A stretch of DNA of 64,000 nt. Source: Salvelinus alpinus (taxonomy: Eukaryota > Chordata > Actinopteri > Salmoniformes > Salmonidae). Both the position numbers and the translations under genes were made by a program. The DNA lies in assembly GCF_045679555.1 (NCBI RefSeq), contig NC_092096.1, positions 25,591,817 to 25,655,816 of the forward strand, given 5' to 3'. Numbering within the stretch: the first letter of the stretch is position 1; each line of letters begins with the position of its first letter. Below are positions 28,418 through 41,662 of the stretch, in pieces. The notes under the pieces are model-generated. The model ran no database searches. It was not told the DNA's origin and saw nothing but the letters and a program-made list of their open reading frames with translations.

Positions 28418-28422
28418 GTAGC

Positions 28423-29655
<1,233 letters not shown>

Positions 29656-29743
29656 AGCCCCGGTCTACAATTAGAATTGTATGTGTGTGTTTCGATTGGA
29701 GTTGCCATTCCGGTCCCCTTAGTTTCCCGTCACTGAGATCCTG

Positions 29744-32700
29744 TCCCTGATGGCCCCTTAGCCTCTAAGTAGGTCCCTCCAACAGCCTCTCAGCAGGTCC
29801 CTCCAACAGTCCCTCAGTAGGTCCCTCCAACAGTCCCTCAGCAGGTCCCTCCAACAGTCCCTCGATAGGTCCCTCCAACAGTCCCTCGATAGGTCCCTCC
29901 AACAGTCCCTCAGCAGGTCCCTCCATCCAACATCCCCTCAGCAGGTCCCTCCAACAGCCCTTTAGCAGGTCCCTCCCTCCAACAGCCCCTCAGCAGGCCC
30001 CTACAACAGCCCCTAAGCAGGTCCCTACAACGGCCCCTCAGCAGGTCCCTACAATCGTCCCTCAGCAGGTCCTTCCCTCCAACAGTCCCTCGATAGGTCC
30101 CTCCAACAGTCCCTCGATAGGTCCCTCCAACAGTCCCTCAGTAGGTCCCTCCATCCAACATCCCCTCAGCAGGTCTCTTCAACCACCCCTCAGCAGGCCC
30201 CTACAACAGCCCCTCAGCAGGCCCCTACAAAAGCCCCTAAGCAGGTCCCTACAACGGCCCCTCAGCAGCTCCCTCCCTACAATGGTCCCTCAGCAGGTCC
30301 CTCGGTCCAACAGCCCCTCAGCAGGTCCCTCCAACAGCCCCTCAGCAGGTCCCTACAGCAGCCCCTCAGCAGGCCCCTACAACAGCCCCTCAGCAGGCCC
30401 CTACAACAGCCCCTCAACAGGCCCCTACAACAGCCCCTCAGCAGGCCCCTACAACAGCCCCTCAGCAGGTCCCTACAACAGCCCCTCAGCAGGCCCCTCC
30501 CTACAACAGCCCCTCAGCAGGTTCTTCCCTATAACGGCCCCTCAACAAGTCCCTCGATCCAACAGCCCCTCAGCAGGTCCCTACAACCGCCCCTCAGCAG
30601 GCCCGTACAACAGCCCCTCAGCAGGCCCGTACAACAGCCCCTCAGCAGGTCCCTACAACGGCCCCTCAGCAGGTCCCTACAACGGCCCCTCAGCAGCTCC
30701 CTCCCTACAATGGTCCCTCAGCAGGTCCCTCGGTCCAACAGCCCCTCAGCAGGTCCCTCCAACAGCCCCTCAGCAGGTCCCTACAGCAGCCCCTCAGCAG
30801 GCCCCTACAACAGCCCCTCAGCAGGCCCCTACAACAGCCCCTCAGCAGGTCCCTACAACAGCCCCTCAGCAGGCCCCTCCCTACAACAGCCCCTCAGCAG
30901 GTTCTTCCCTATAACGGCCCCTCAACAGGTCCCTCGATCCAACAGCCCCTCAGCAGGTCCCTACAACCGCCCCTCAGCAGGCCCGTACAACAGCCCCTCA
31001 GCAGGCCCGTACAACAGCCCCTCAGCAGGTCCCTACAACGGCCCCTCAGCAGGTCCCTACAACGGCCCCTCAGCAGGTCCCTACAACAGCCCCTCAGCAG
31101 GTCCCTCGATCCAACAGCCCCTCAGCAGGTCCCTTCAACAGCCCCTCAGCAGGTCCCTACAACCGCTCCTCAACAGGTCCCTACAACAGCCGTTCAGCAG
31201 GCCCCTACAACAGCCCCTCAGCAGGCCCCTACAACAGCCCCTCAGCAGGTCCCTACAACGGCCCCTCAGCAGGTCCCTACAACAGCCCCTCAGCAGGTCC
31301 CTCGATCCAACAGCCCCTCAGCAGGTCCCTCCAACAGCCCCTCAGCAGGTCCCTACAACCGCTCCTCAACAGGTCCCTACAACAGCCCTTCAGCAGGCCC
31401 CTACAACAGCCCCTCAGCAGGCCCCTACAACAGCCCATCAGCAGGTCCCTACAACGGCCCCTCAGCAGGTCCCTACAACAGCCCCTCAGCAGGTCCCTAC
31501 AACGGCCCCTCAGCAGGTCCCTACAACAGCCCCTCAGCAGGTCCCTACAACGGCCCCTCAGCAGGTCCCTCCCACAACAGCCCCTCAGCAGGTCCCTACA
31601 AGAGCCTCCCAGCAGGGCCCTCGATCCAACAGCCCCTCAGCAGGGCCCTCGATCCAACAGCCCCTCAGCAGGTCCCTCGATCCAACAGCCCCTCAGCAGG
31701 TCCCTCCAACAGCCCCTCAACAGGTCCCTACAACCGCCCCTCAGCAGGTCCCTACAACTGCCCCTCAGCAGGTCCCTACAACAGCCTCTCAGCAGGTCCC
31801 TCGATCCAACAGTCCCTCAGCAGGTCCCTACAATCGTCCCTCAGCAGGCCCTTCCCTCCAACAGCCCCTCAGCAGGTCCCTACAACAGCCTCTCAGCAGG
31901 TCCCTCGATCCAACAGTCCCTCAGCAGGTCCCTCCAACAGCCTCTCAGCAGGCCCCTACCACAGCCCTTCAGCAGGCCCCTACCACAGCCCTTCAGCAGG
32001 CCCCTACCACAGCCCTTCAGCAGGCCCCTACAACAGCCCCTCAGCAGGCCCCTCGATCCAACAGCCCCTCAGCAGGCCCCTACCACAGCCCTTCAGCAGG
32101 CCCCTACCACAGCCCTTCAGCAGGCCCCTACCACAGCCCTTCAGCAGGCCCCTACCACAGCCCTTCAGCAGGCCCCTACAACAGCCCCTCAGCAGGCCCC
32201 TCGATCCAACAGCCCCTCAGCAGGCCCCTACAACTGCCCCTCAGCAGGTCCCTCCAACAGCCTCTCAGCAGGTCCCTCCAACAGCCCTTCAGCAGGCCCC
32301 TACCACAGCCCTTCAGCAGGTCCCTACCACAGCCCCTCAGCAGGCCCCTACCACAGCCCTTCAGCAGGCCCCTACCACAGCCCTTCAGCAGGCCCCTACC
32401 ACAGCCCTTCAGCAGGCCCCTACCACAGCCCTTCAGCAGGCCCCTACAACAGCCCCTCAGCAGGCCCCTCGATCCAACAGTCCCTCAGCAGGTCCCTCCA
32501 ACAGCCTCTCAGCAGGTCCCTCCAACAGCCCCTCAGCAGGCCCCTACCACAGCCCTTCAGCAGGCCCCTACCACAGCCCTTCAGCAGGCCCCTACCACAG
32601 CCCTTCAGCAGGTCCCTCCAACAGCCCCTCAGCAGGCCCCTACCACAGCCCTTCAGCAGGCCCCTACCACAGCCCTTCAGCAGGTCCCTCCAACAGCCCC

Positions 32701-35625
32701 TCAGCAGGCCCCTACCACAGCCCTTCAGCAGGCCCCTACCACAGCCCTTCAGCAGGCCCCTACCACAGCCCCTCAGCAGGCCCCTACCACAGCCCTTCAG
32801 CAGGCCCCTACCACAGCCCTTCAGCAGGTCCCTCCAACAGCCCCTCAGCAGGCCCCTACCACAGCCCTTCAGCAGGCCCCTACCACAGCCCTTCAGCAGG
32901 CCCCTACCACAGCCCTTCAGCAGGTCCCTACCACAGCCCCTCAGCAGGCCCCTACCACAGCCCTTCAGCAGGCCCCTACCACAGCCCTTCAGCAGGCCCC
33001 TACCACAGCCATTCAGCAGGTCCCTCCAACAGCCCCTCAGCAGGTCCCTACAACAGCCCCTCAGCAGGTCCCTACAACGGCCCCTCAGCAGGTCCCTCCC
33101 ACAACAGCCCATCAGCAGGTCCCTACAACAGCCTCCCAGCAGGGCCCTCGATCCAACAGCCCCTCAGCAGGTCCCTCGATCCAACAGCCCCTCAGCAGGT
33201 CCCTACCAACTGCCCCTCAACAGGTCCCTACAACCGCCCCTCAGCAGGTCCCTACAACTGCCCCTCAGCAGGTCCCTCCTCCAACAGCCCCTCAGCAGGT
33301 CCCTCCTCCAACAGCCCCTCAGCAGGTCCCTACAATCGTCCCTCAGCAGGTCCTTCCCTCCAACAGCCCCTCAGCAGGTCCCTACAACAGCCTCTCAGCA
33401 GGTCCCTCGATCCAACAGTCCCTCAGCAGGTCCCTCCAACAGCCTCTCAGCAGGCCCCTACCACAGCCCTTCAGCAGGCCCCTACCACAGCCCTTCAGCA
33501 GGCCCCTACCACAGCCCTTCAGCAGGCCCCTACCACAGCCCTTCAGCAGCCCCCTACAACAGCCCCTCAGCAGGCCCCTCGATCCAACAGCCCCTCAGCA
33601 GGCCCCTACCACAGCCCTTCAGCAGGCCCCTACAACAGCCCCTCAGCAGGTCCCTCCAACAGCCTCTCAGCAGGTCCCTCCAACAGCCCCTCAGCAGGCC
33701 CCTACCACAGCCCTTCAGCAGGCCCCTACAACAGCCCCTCAGCAGGTCCCTCCAACAGCCTCTCAGCAGGTCCCTCCAACAGCCTCTCAGCAGGCCCCTA
33801 CCACAGCCCTTCAGCAGGTCCCTACCACAGCCCCTCAGCAGGCCCCTACCACAGCCCTTCAGCAGGCCCCTACCACAGCCCTTCAGCAGGCCCCTACCAC
33901 AGCCCTTCAGCAGGCCCCTACAACAGGCCCTCAGCAGGCCCCTCGATCCAACAGTCCCTCAGCAGGTCCCTCCAACAGCCTCTCAGCAGGTCCCTCCAAC
34001 AGCCCCTCAGCAGGCCCCTACCACAGCCCTTCAGCAGGCCCCTACCACAGCCCTTCAGCAGGCCCCTACCACAGCCCTTCAGCAGGTCCCTCCAACAGCC
34101 CCTCAGCAGGCCCCTACCACAGCCCTTCAGCAGGCCCCTACCACAGCCCTTCAGCAGGCCCCTACCACAGCCCTTCAGCAGGTCCCTCCAACAGCCCCTC
34201 AGCAGGCCCCTACCACAGCCCTTCAGCAGGCCCCTACCACAGCCCTTCAGCAGGCCCCTACCACAGCCCCTCAGCAGGCCCCTACCACAGCCCCTCAGCA
34301 GGCCCCTACCACAGCCCTTCAGCAGGCCCCTACCACAGCCCTTCAGCAGGTCCCTCCAACAGCCCCTCAGCAGGCCCCTACCACAGCCCTTCAGCAGGCC
34401 CCTACCACAGCCCTTCAGCAGGCCCCTACCACAGCCCTTCAGCAGGTCCCTACCACAGCCCCTCAGCAGGCCCCTACCACAGCCCTTCAGCAGGCCCCTA
34501 CCACAGCCCTTCAGCAGGCCCCTACAACAGCCCCTCAGCAGGCCCCTCGATCCAACAGCCCCTCAGCAGGTCCCTCCAACAGCCCCTCAGCAGGTCCCTC
34601 CAACAGCCCCTCAGCAGGCCCCTACCACAGCCCTTCAGCAGGCCCCTACCACAGCCCTTCAGCAGGTCCCTCCAACAGCCCCTCAGCAGGCCCCTACCAC
34701 AGCCCTTCAGCAGGCCCCTACCACAGCCCTTCAGCAGGCCCCTACCACAGCCCTTCAGCAGGTCCCTACCACAGCCCCTCAGCAGGCCCCTACCACAGCC
34801 CTTCAGCAGGCCCCTACCACAGCCCTTCAGCAGGCCCCTACCACAGCCCTTCAGCAGGCCCCTATCACAGCCCTTCAGCAGGCCCCTACCACAGCCCTTC
34901 AGCAGGTCCCTCCAACAGCCCCTCAGCAGGCCCCTACCACAGCCCTTCAGCAGGCCCCTACCACAGCCCTTCAGCAGGCCCCTACCACAGCCCTTCAGCA
35001 GGTCCCTACCACAGCCCCTCAGCAGGCCCCTACCACAGCCCTTCAGCAGGCCCCTACCACAGCCCTTCAGCAGGCCCCTACAACAGCCCCTCAGCAGGCC
35101 CCTCGATCCAACAGTCCCTCAACAGGCCCCTACCACAGCCTCTCAGCAGGTCCCTCCAACAGCCCCTCAGCAGGCCACTACCACAGCCCTTCAGCAGGCC
35201 CCTACCACTGCCCTTCAGCAGGCCCCTACCACAGCCCTTCAGCAGGTCCCTCCAACAGCCCCTCAGCAGGTCCCTCCAACAGCCTCTCAGCAGGTCCCTC
35301 CAACAGCCCTTCAGCAGGCCCCTACCACAGCCCTTCAGCAGGCCCCTACCACAGCCCTTCAGCAGGCCCCTACCACAGCCCTTCAGCAGGTCCCTACCAC
35401 AGCCCTTCAGCAGGTCACTACAACAGCCTCTCAGCAGGCCCCTACCACAGCCCATTAGCAGGCCCCTACCACAGCCCTTCAGCAGGCCCCTACCACAGCC
35501 CTTCAGCAGGCCCCTACCACAGCCCTTCAGCAGGCCCCTACCACAGCCCTTCAGCAGGCCCCTACCACAGCCCTTCAGCAGGTCCCTCCAACACCCCTCA
35601 GCAGGTCACTACAACAGCCTATCAG
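29744..35625. repeat. 24-bp C-rich minisatellite, about 240 units
   Basis: The basic unit is 24 bp, for example 'cagcccctcagcaggtccct' + 'acaa'. Variants are CCTCC/CCTACC and cccTtc; occasional 28-bp units contain 'ccctcgatccaacag'. Units of 24 bp keep the frame (8 codons). Units of 28 bp shift it, and all three forward frames lack stops (TTAPQQVP, YNSPSAGP, LQQPLSRS). This explains a 1582-codon frame at 30710-35458 and minus-strand frames such as RGLLKGCG. None has non-repeat flanking coding sequence, so I call no gene. A longer-range repeat is visible: the sequence starting 'atggtccctcagcaggtccc' at 30282 restarts at 30710 (428 bp). CCTACCACAGCCCTTCAG units dominate the right half. Confidence 0.98.
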
Positions 35626-35802
35626 TGTGTTTGCAAGGGGAAAAGAGTCGTGGCCAGACATGACCACACACTGCAGTTTGATCAATCTTGACTGCTCTAG
35701 AGGGGCTTTGTTAGGATTGTTAAGACACATCAGTCCGTGTGCTATCAGGATCAATTCGCTCTGGGGGGATGTTACCTCTAGGTACAGATCTAGAATAAGC
35801 TT
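35626..35802. other. Short spacer
   Basis: Unique-looking sequence between the minisatellite and the LINE 3' end. Nothing is recognised. Confidence 0.5.
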
Positions 35803-36358
35803 GCAAATCAAATTAAGTCATATTTGTCAAATGCACCGAATACAACAGGTGTAGACCTTACAGTGAAATGCTTACTAACAAGCCCTTAACCAACAATGCA
35901 GTTTTATGAAAAATAAGTGTTAAGGTATTTATTAAAAAAACAGAAGTAAAAATAAAAAAATAAAAAATAAAAAATAGAAAAAGAACAAAAGAACAAATTA
36001 TTAAAGAGCAACAATAAAATAACAGTGGCGAGGCTGTATACATGGGGTACCAGTACAGAGTCAATGTGCGGGGGCACAGGTTAGTCGAGGTAATTGAGGT
36101 AATACAGTGAGGGAAAAAAGTATTTGATCCCCTGCTGATTTTGTACGTTTGCCCACTGACAAAGAAATGATCAGTCTATAATTTTAATGGTAGGTTTATT
36201 TGAACAGTGAGAGACAGAATAACAACAAAAAAATCCAGAAAAACGCATGTCAAAAACGTTATAAATTGATTTGCATTTTAATGAGGGAAATAAGTATTTG
36301 ACCCCCTCTCAATCAGAAAGATTTCTGGCTCCCAGGTGTCTTTCATACAGGTAACGAG

Positions 36359-36402
36359 CTGAGATTAGGAGCACACTCTTAAAGGGAGTGCTCCTAATCT
36401 CA
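36359..36402 (+). other. Hairpin in the Tc1 leader
   Basis: An inverted repeat of about 16 bp arms ('ctgagattaggagcac' and 'gtgctcctaatctcag') around a short loop, upstream of the transposase ATG. It could affect transcript folding; function unknown. Confidence 0.8.
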
Positions 36403-36471
36403 GTTTCTTACCTGTATAAAAGACACCTGTCCACAGAAGCAATCAATCAATCAGATTCCAAACTCTCCACC

Positions 36472-37493
36472 ATGGCCAAGACCAAAGAGCTCTCCAAGGA
36501 TGTCAGGGACAAGATTGTAGATCTACACAAGGCTGGAATGGGCTACAAGACCATTGCCAAGCAGCTTGGTGAGAAGGTGACAACAGTTGGTGCGATTATT
36601 CGCAAATGGAAGAAACACAAAAGAACTGTCAAACTCCCTTGGCCTAGGGCTCCATGCAAGATCTCACCTCGTGGAGTTGCAATGATCATGAGAATGGTGA
36701 GGAATCAGCCCAGAACTACACAGGAGGATCTTGTCAATGATCTCAAGGCAGCTGGGACCATAGTCACCAAGAAAACAATTGGTAACACACTACGCCGTGA
36801 AGGACTGAAATCCTGCAGCGCCCGCAAGGTCCCCCTGCTCAAGAAAGCACATATACATGCCCGTCTGAAGTTTGCCGATGAACATCTGAATGATTCAGAG
36901 GACAACTGGGTGAACATGTTGTGGTCAGATGAGACCAAAATGGAGTTCTTTGGCATCAACTCAACTTGCCGTGTTTGGAGGAGGAGGAATGCTGCCTATG
37001 ACCCCAAGAAACCATCCCCACCGTCAAACATGGCGGTGGAAACATTATGCTTTGGGGGTGTTTTTCTGCTAAGGGGACAGGACAACTTCACCGCATCAAA
37101 GGGACGATGGACGGGGCCATGTACCGTCAAATCTTGGGTGAAAACCTCCTTCCCTCAGCCAGGGTATTGAAAATGGGTCGTGGATGGGTATTCCAGCATG
37201 ACAATGACCCAAAACACACGGCCAAGGCAACAAAGGAGTGGCTCAAGAAAAAGCACATTAAGGTCCTGGAGTGGCCTAGCCAGTCTCCAGACCTTAATCC
37301 CATAGAAAATCTGTGGAGGGAGCTGAAGGTTCGAGTTGCCAAACGTCAGTCTCGAAACCTTAATGACTTGAAGAAGATCTGCAAAGAGGAGTGGGACAAA
37401 ATCTCTCCTGAGATGTGTGCAAACCTGGTGGCCAACTACAAGAAACATCTGACCTCTGTGATTGCCAACAAGGGTTTTGCCACCAAGTACTAA
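36472..37493 (+). pseudogene. Tc1 transposase, DD34E, one frameshift
   Basis: Cut-and-paste transposase of the Tc1 family. The start ATG at 36472 has a good context (accATGg), and [10 protein letters not shown] matches the usual N-terminus; an upstream in-frame ATG (36388) lies in the leader hairpin. An N-terminal paired-like HTH pair occupies about residues 1-110. The catalytic D is in LWSDETK (36928-36930). The second D is in QHDNDPKHT (37200-37202) and the E in NPIENLW (37305-37307), with 34 residues between these two. A one-base deletion at about 37009-37011 shifts the frame, so the N-terminal part and the C-terminal part (open to TAA after FATKY at 37493) are separate. The linker GRPR-type motif reads PWPRAP. 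Apart from that shift it looks close to intact. The family length (about 340 aa) fits. Confidence 0.92.
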
Positions 37494-37824
37494 GTCATGT
37501 TTTGCAGAGGGGTCAAATACTTATTTCCCTCATTAAAATGCAAATAAATTTATAAAATTTTTGACATGCGTTTTTCTGGACTTTTTTGTTGATATTCTGT
37601 CTCTCACTGTTCAAATAAACCTACCATTAAAATTACAGACTGATAATTTCTTTGTCAGTGGGCAAACGTACAAAATCAGCAGGGGATCAAATACTTTTTT
37701 CCCTCACTGTATGTACATGTAGGTAGAGGTAAAGTGACTATGCATAGATAAAAAACTGAGAGTAGCAGCAGCTTAGAAATGTGGTGGGGGACGGACAATG
37801 CAAATAGTCTGGGTAGCCATTAGA

Positions 37825-39270
37825 TTAGCTGTTCAGGAGTCTTATGGCTTGGGGGTAGAAGCTATTAAGAAGCCTAGACTTGGCGCTCCGGTACCGCTTG
37901 CCGTGCGGTAGCAGAGAGAACAGTCTTTGAGTAGGGTGGCTGGAGTCTTTGGAAATTTTTAGGGCCTTCCTCTGACACCGCCTGCTATAGAGGTCCTGGA
38001 TGGCAGGAAGCTTGGCCCCGGTGATGTACTGGGCCGTACGCACTACACTCTGTAGTGCCTTGCAGTCAGAGTCCGAGCAGTTGCCATACCAGGCGGTGAT
38101 GCAACCAGTCAGGATGCTCTCAATATAACATTTTGAGGATCTGAGGACCCTTGCCAAATCTTTTCAGTCTCCTGAGGGGGAATAGGCTTTGTCGGGCCCT
38201 CTTCACGACTGTCTTGGTGTGTTTGGACCATGATAGTTTGTTGGTGATGTGGACACCAAGGAACTTGAAGCTCTCAACGTGCTCCACTACAGCCCCGTCG
38301 ATGAGAATGGGCGCGTGCCCGGACCTCCTTTTCCTGTAATCCACAATCATCTCCTTTATTTTGATCATGTTGAGAGTGAGGTTGTTGTCCTGGCACCATA
38401 CGGCCAGGTCTCTGACCTCCTCCCTAAAGGCTGTCTCATTGTTGTCTGTGATCAGGCCTACCACTGTTGTGTCATCAGCAAACTTAATGATGGTATTGGA
38501 GTCGTGCTTGGCCATGCAGTTGTGGGTAAACATAGAGTACAGGAGGGGACTGAGAACGCACTCCTGAGGGGCCCCTGTGTTGTGGATCAGCGTGGCATAT
38601 GTGTTGTTCCCTACCCTTACCACCTGCGGGCGGCCCGTCATTAAGTCCAGGATCCAGTTGCAGAGGGAGGTGTTTAGTTCCAGGGCCCTTAGCTAGTGGG
38701 AAAGGGCAGTGTGGAGTGCAATAGAGATCGCATCATCTGTGGATCTGTTGGGGCGGTATGCAAATTGGAGTGGGTCTAGGGTTTCTGGGATAATGTTGTT
38801 GATGTGAGCCATCACCAGCCTTTCAAAGCACTTAATATCTACAGATGTGAGTGCTACAGGTCGGTAGTCATTTAGGCAGGTTACATCGGTGTTCTTGGTC
38901 ACAGGGACTATGACGGTCTGCTTGAAGCATGTTGGTATTACAGACTCGGTCAGGGACAGGTTGAAAATGTCAGTGAAGACACTTCCCAGTTGGTCAGCGC
39001 ATGCTCTGAGTACACGTCCTGGTAATCCGTCTGGCCCTGCGGCCTTGTGAATGTTGACCTGTTTATAGGTCTTATCACATCGGCTACGGAGAGCGTGATC
39101 ACACAGTCGTCCGGAACAGCTGATGCTCTCATGCATGCTTCAGTCTTGCTTGCCTCGAAGCGAGCATAGAAGTCATTTAGCTTGTCTAGTAGGCTCGTGT
39201 CACTGGGCAGTTCGCGGCTGTGCTTCCCTTTGTAGACGGTAATAGTTTGCAAGCCCTGCCGCATCCGACG
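37825..39270 (-). pseudogene. Broken LINE reverse transcriptase
   Basis: The RT is spread over several frames. The part at 39136-38693 encodes [15 protein letters not shown], then [20 protein letters not shown] and [18 protein letters not shown]. The part at 38641-38120 encodes a degenerate [18 protein letters not shown], catalytic [10 protein letters not shown] (FADD at 38471-38482), [18 protein letters not shown] and FKFLGVHI. The part at 38157-37825 is the C-terminal region with SILTGCITAWYGN and a basic end. At least three frameshifts or stops separate them, for example around 38690. The expected GCVLSPLL motif reads ECVLSPLL. It is inactive. Confidence 0.85.
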
Positions 39271-39312
39271 AGCTTCCCCCCCCAATCCTAACTGCAAGTG
39301 AGGGAAATGCAA

Positions 39313-39823
39313 AACTGACCCAACGTCTACCTAAACCGATCAATACAGGCCATTAGAAGTCACCCAAACCTCACTTCCTGATTTATCAAATTTCCACTGT
39401 ATTGGTCTATAAGAAAGACAGGGAGGAGATCTATGTAAAACAATAACTTTGCAGCGATAGTGTTTTAAGGGTCCTTGAGGGGAGGTCAGTACCTTATTGT
39501 CTTTAGACTTTTTACCTATTGACCAACAGGAATGTTTGGAAAGATGCCTTAATGATTTATAGATGTTTTGAATTGTGAAAAACGTCCAACATTGATGAAT
39601 GGTGGTTTGGGTTGAACAACACGTCATATTGATGGATGGATTTGTTGTGTTTGGTAACATTGGTCGGTATTGACAGGAGAGATTGAGGGATTCTGTGTTA
39701 AATCATGTCTTTATTGATTGGTTTATGTAGATGAACCTGACGAGGGGGTCAGAACAAGCCTTTAGGGGATGGGATGTGTCTGTGTGAATGTCAGCCAAGG
39801 TCAGCTCTATCATTCCGCAACAC
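39313..39823. other. Spacer without a recognised gene
   Basis: Ordinary sequence. No supported gene or repeat. Confidence 0.5.
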
Positions 39824-39916
39824 GTTTGTGTGTGTGTGCGTGTGTGTGTGCGCGTATATTTGTGTTTGTGTGTGTGTGTGTGTGTATGTGCATGTGTGTG
39901 TGTGTGTGTGCGTGTA
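39824..39916. repeat. Impure (TG)n simple repeat
   Basis: TG repeats with 'cg', 'tatatt' and 'catg' interruptions. Confidence 0.9.
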
Positions 39917-40366
39917 CTCATGCTTGTGATTTCCATCATTGACCATGTGTGTTCAGCATGTATCAGAGGTTTTGACAACGTATGCATATCTTTGAATGAG
40001 TATCATTTGTAAATGAAATGGACTCATGGTCTTTATCCCCAACTCTCTGAGATTCTATAGTCAGTGCCAGGGTCTCACAGTAATACACTCAACATTGCTA
40101 TTGCCCTCATTACCATGGCACCCATCCATGATAGGAAATATTTGCGGAGAGCATCATTCAAAGTTGCATACACTACAATTAAAATGTAAGTGAGCTCCAA
40201 CCACTAAATCTCTCCACTAAAAACTGTGTTATTGTCTGTGTGTGCATATAAACTGTCAAAGATGTGGTAGACCTCACATATTCCAAATAAACATTTTCTG
40301 ACATCTCTGCTGCAAAATTCTACCCAGTTGTGCTGGGATAATAAACTAGTCTGTGTGAGAGAGAGA
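39917..40366. other. Spacer without a recognised gene
   Basis: Ordinary sequence. Nothing recognised. Confidence 0.5.
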
Positions 40367-40436
40367 GATAGCGAAACAGAAAGAAAGAGAGAGAGAGGGA
40401 GAGGGGGGATGAGTGAGAAAGAAGGACAGAGAGAGG
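40358..40436. repeat. Purine-rich (GA)n-like simple repeat
   Basis: 'gagagagagata', 'agaaagaaagagagagag' and 'gggagagggggg' blocks. Confidence 0.85.
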
Positions 40437-40750
40437 AATGTTCCATTAGCTGCTCTTTGGTGAAGACTTAAAGAAGTGAGGACGTTCCTCCTTGACTGTT
40501 GTTGACACCTTGAGATTACTCTCTGCACCGCCAGCACTCTGAACAGGAATGGACGTCTGACATTCTGAAGGGAAATGGATGGACATGCCGTCTAACACTT
40601 CAAACCTGAATAACAACCCTTTCATATTTATAAAGCAGCCTTATTGACAAACTGCAACAAGTTTCACTGCAGTCGCTGTCCAACTCCGACATTGTATTAT
40701 TTCACCCAAAATGTAAAGTTAAGTGCACATTTTAACCATATTTAGTTCGC

Positions 40751-41662
40751 TTCAACAGCCTCTGGCTAGCGTTAGCCTTATTGGACCATTCAACAGCCTC
40801 TGGCTAGCGATAGCCTTATTGGACCATTCAACAGCCTCTGGCTAGCGATAGCCTTATTGGACCATTCAACAGCCTCTGGCTAGCGTTAGCCTTATTGGAC
40901 CATTCAACAGCCTCTGGCTAGCGTTAGCCTTATTGGACCATGCAACAGCCTCTGGCTAGCGATAGCCTTATTGGACCATTCAACAGCCTCTGGCTAGCGT
41001 TAGCCTTATTGGACCCTTCAACAGCCTCTGGCTAGCGATAGCCTTAATGGACCATTCAACAGCCTTTGGCTAGCGTTAGCCTTATTGGACCATTCAACAG
41101 CCTTTGACTAGCGATAGCCTTATTGGACCATTCAACAGCCTCTGGCTAGCGATAGCCTTATTGGACCATTCAACAGCCTTTGACTAGCGTTAGCCTTATT
41201 GGACCATTCAACAGCCTCTGGCTAGCGTTAGCCTTATTGGACCATTCAACAGCCTCTGGCTAGCGTTAGCCTTATTGGACCATTCAACAGCCTCTGGCTA
41301 GCGTTAGCCTTATTGGACCATTTAACTGCCTCTGGCTAGCGTTAACCTTATTGGACCATTTAACTGCCTCTGGCTAGCGTTAGCCTTATTAAACCATTTA
41401 ACAGCCTCTGGCTAGCGTTAGCCTTATTAAACCATTTAACAGCCTCTGGCTAATGTTAGCCTTATTGGACCATTTAACAGCCTCTGGCTAGTGTTAGCCT
41501 TATTGGACCATTTAACAGCCTCTGGCTAATGTTAGCCTTATTGGACCATTTAACAGCCTCTGGCTAATGTTAGCCTTATTGGACCATTTAACAGCCTCTG
41601 GCTAGTGTTATCCTTATTGGACCATTTAACAGCCTCTGGCTAGTGTTAGCCTTATTGGACCA
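40751..41662. repeat. 38-bp minisatellite, 24 units
   Basis: Exactly 24 units of 38 bp ('ttcaacagcctctggctagc' + 'gttagccttattggacca'). Variants are positionally sorted. The left part has 'ttcaacag' and gcgTtag/gcgAtag. From about 41320 rightward 'tttaac' and 'gctaatg/gctagtg' dominate. The unit is not a multiple of three and no frame is open. Confidence 0.98.

Larger units (their letters stand above)
36105..37709 (+). mobile_element. Young Tc1/mariner transposon (IR/DR type)
   Basis: 1605 bp flanked by TA (36103-36104 and 37710-37711). The TIRs are about 204 bp (36105-36308 and 37506-37709) with only a handful of mismatches. Each TIR has an outer and an inner direct repeat sharing 'agggaaa.aagtatttga' (inner copies at 36281-36300 and 37511-37532), the IR/DR arrangement of Sleeping Beauty-like elements. 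A perfect hairpin 'ctgagattaggagcac' / 'gtgctcctaatctcag' lies just before the transposase. Little TIR divergence means recent insertion into the LINE. Confidence 0.96.
35803..39270 (-). mobile_element. 5'-truncated LINE, interrupted by Tc1
   Basis: The minus-strand 3' end lies near 35803 ('ttgatttg' tail). It has a 3' UTR with an A/T-rich stretch (35925-36035) and an RT-encoding part at 37712-39270. The Tc1 at 36105-37709 splits it. The 5' end fades out at about 39270-39312, so endonuclease and ORF1 are absent. The family is a common teleost LINE of the CR1/Rex1/jockey-like group (clade not tested). It is a different family from the 11.5/21.6 kb LINEs. Confidence 0.85.

Noticed and set aside
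30710..35458. 1582-codon Pro/Gln/Ser-rich frame
   Set aside because: Consists wholly of the 24-bp minisatellite. Other frames are also open, the frame drifts with 28-bp units, and there is no unique coding sequence at either end.
40751..41662. CRISPR-like array of 38-bp repeats
   Set aside because: Units are directly contiguous with no unique spacers and the context is vertebrate. It is a minisatellite.
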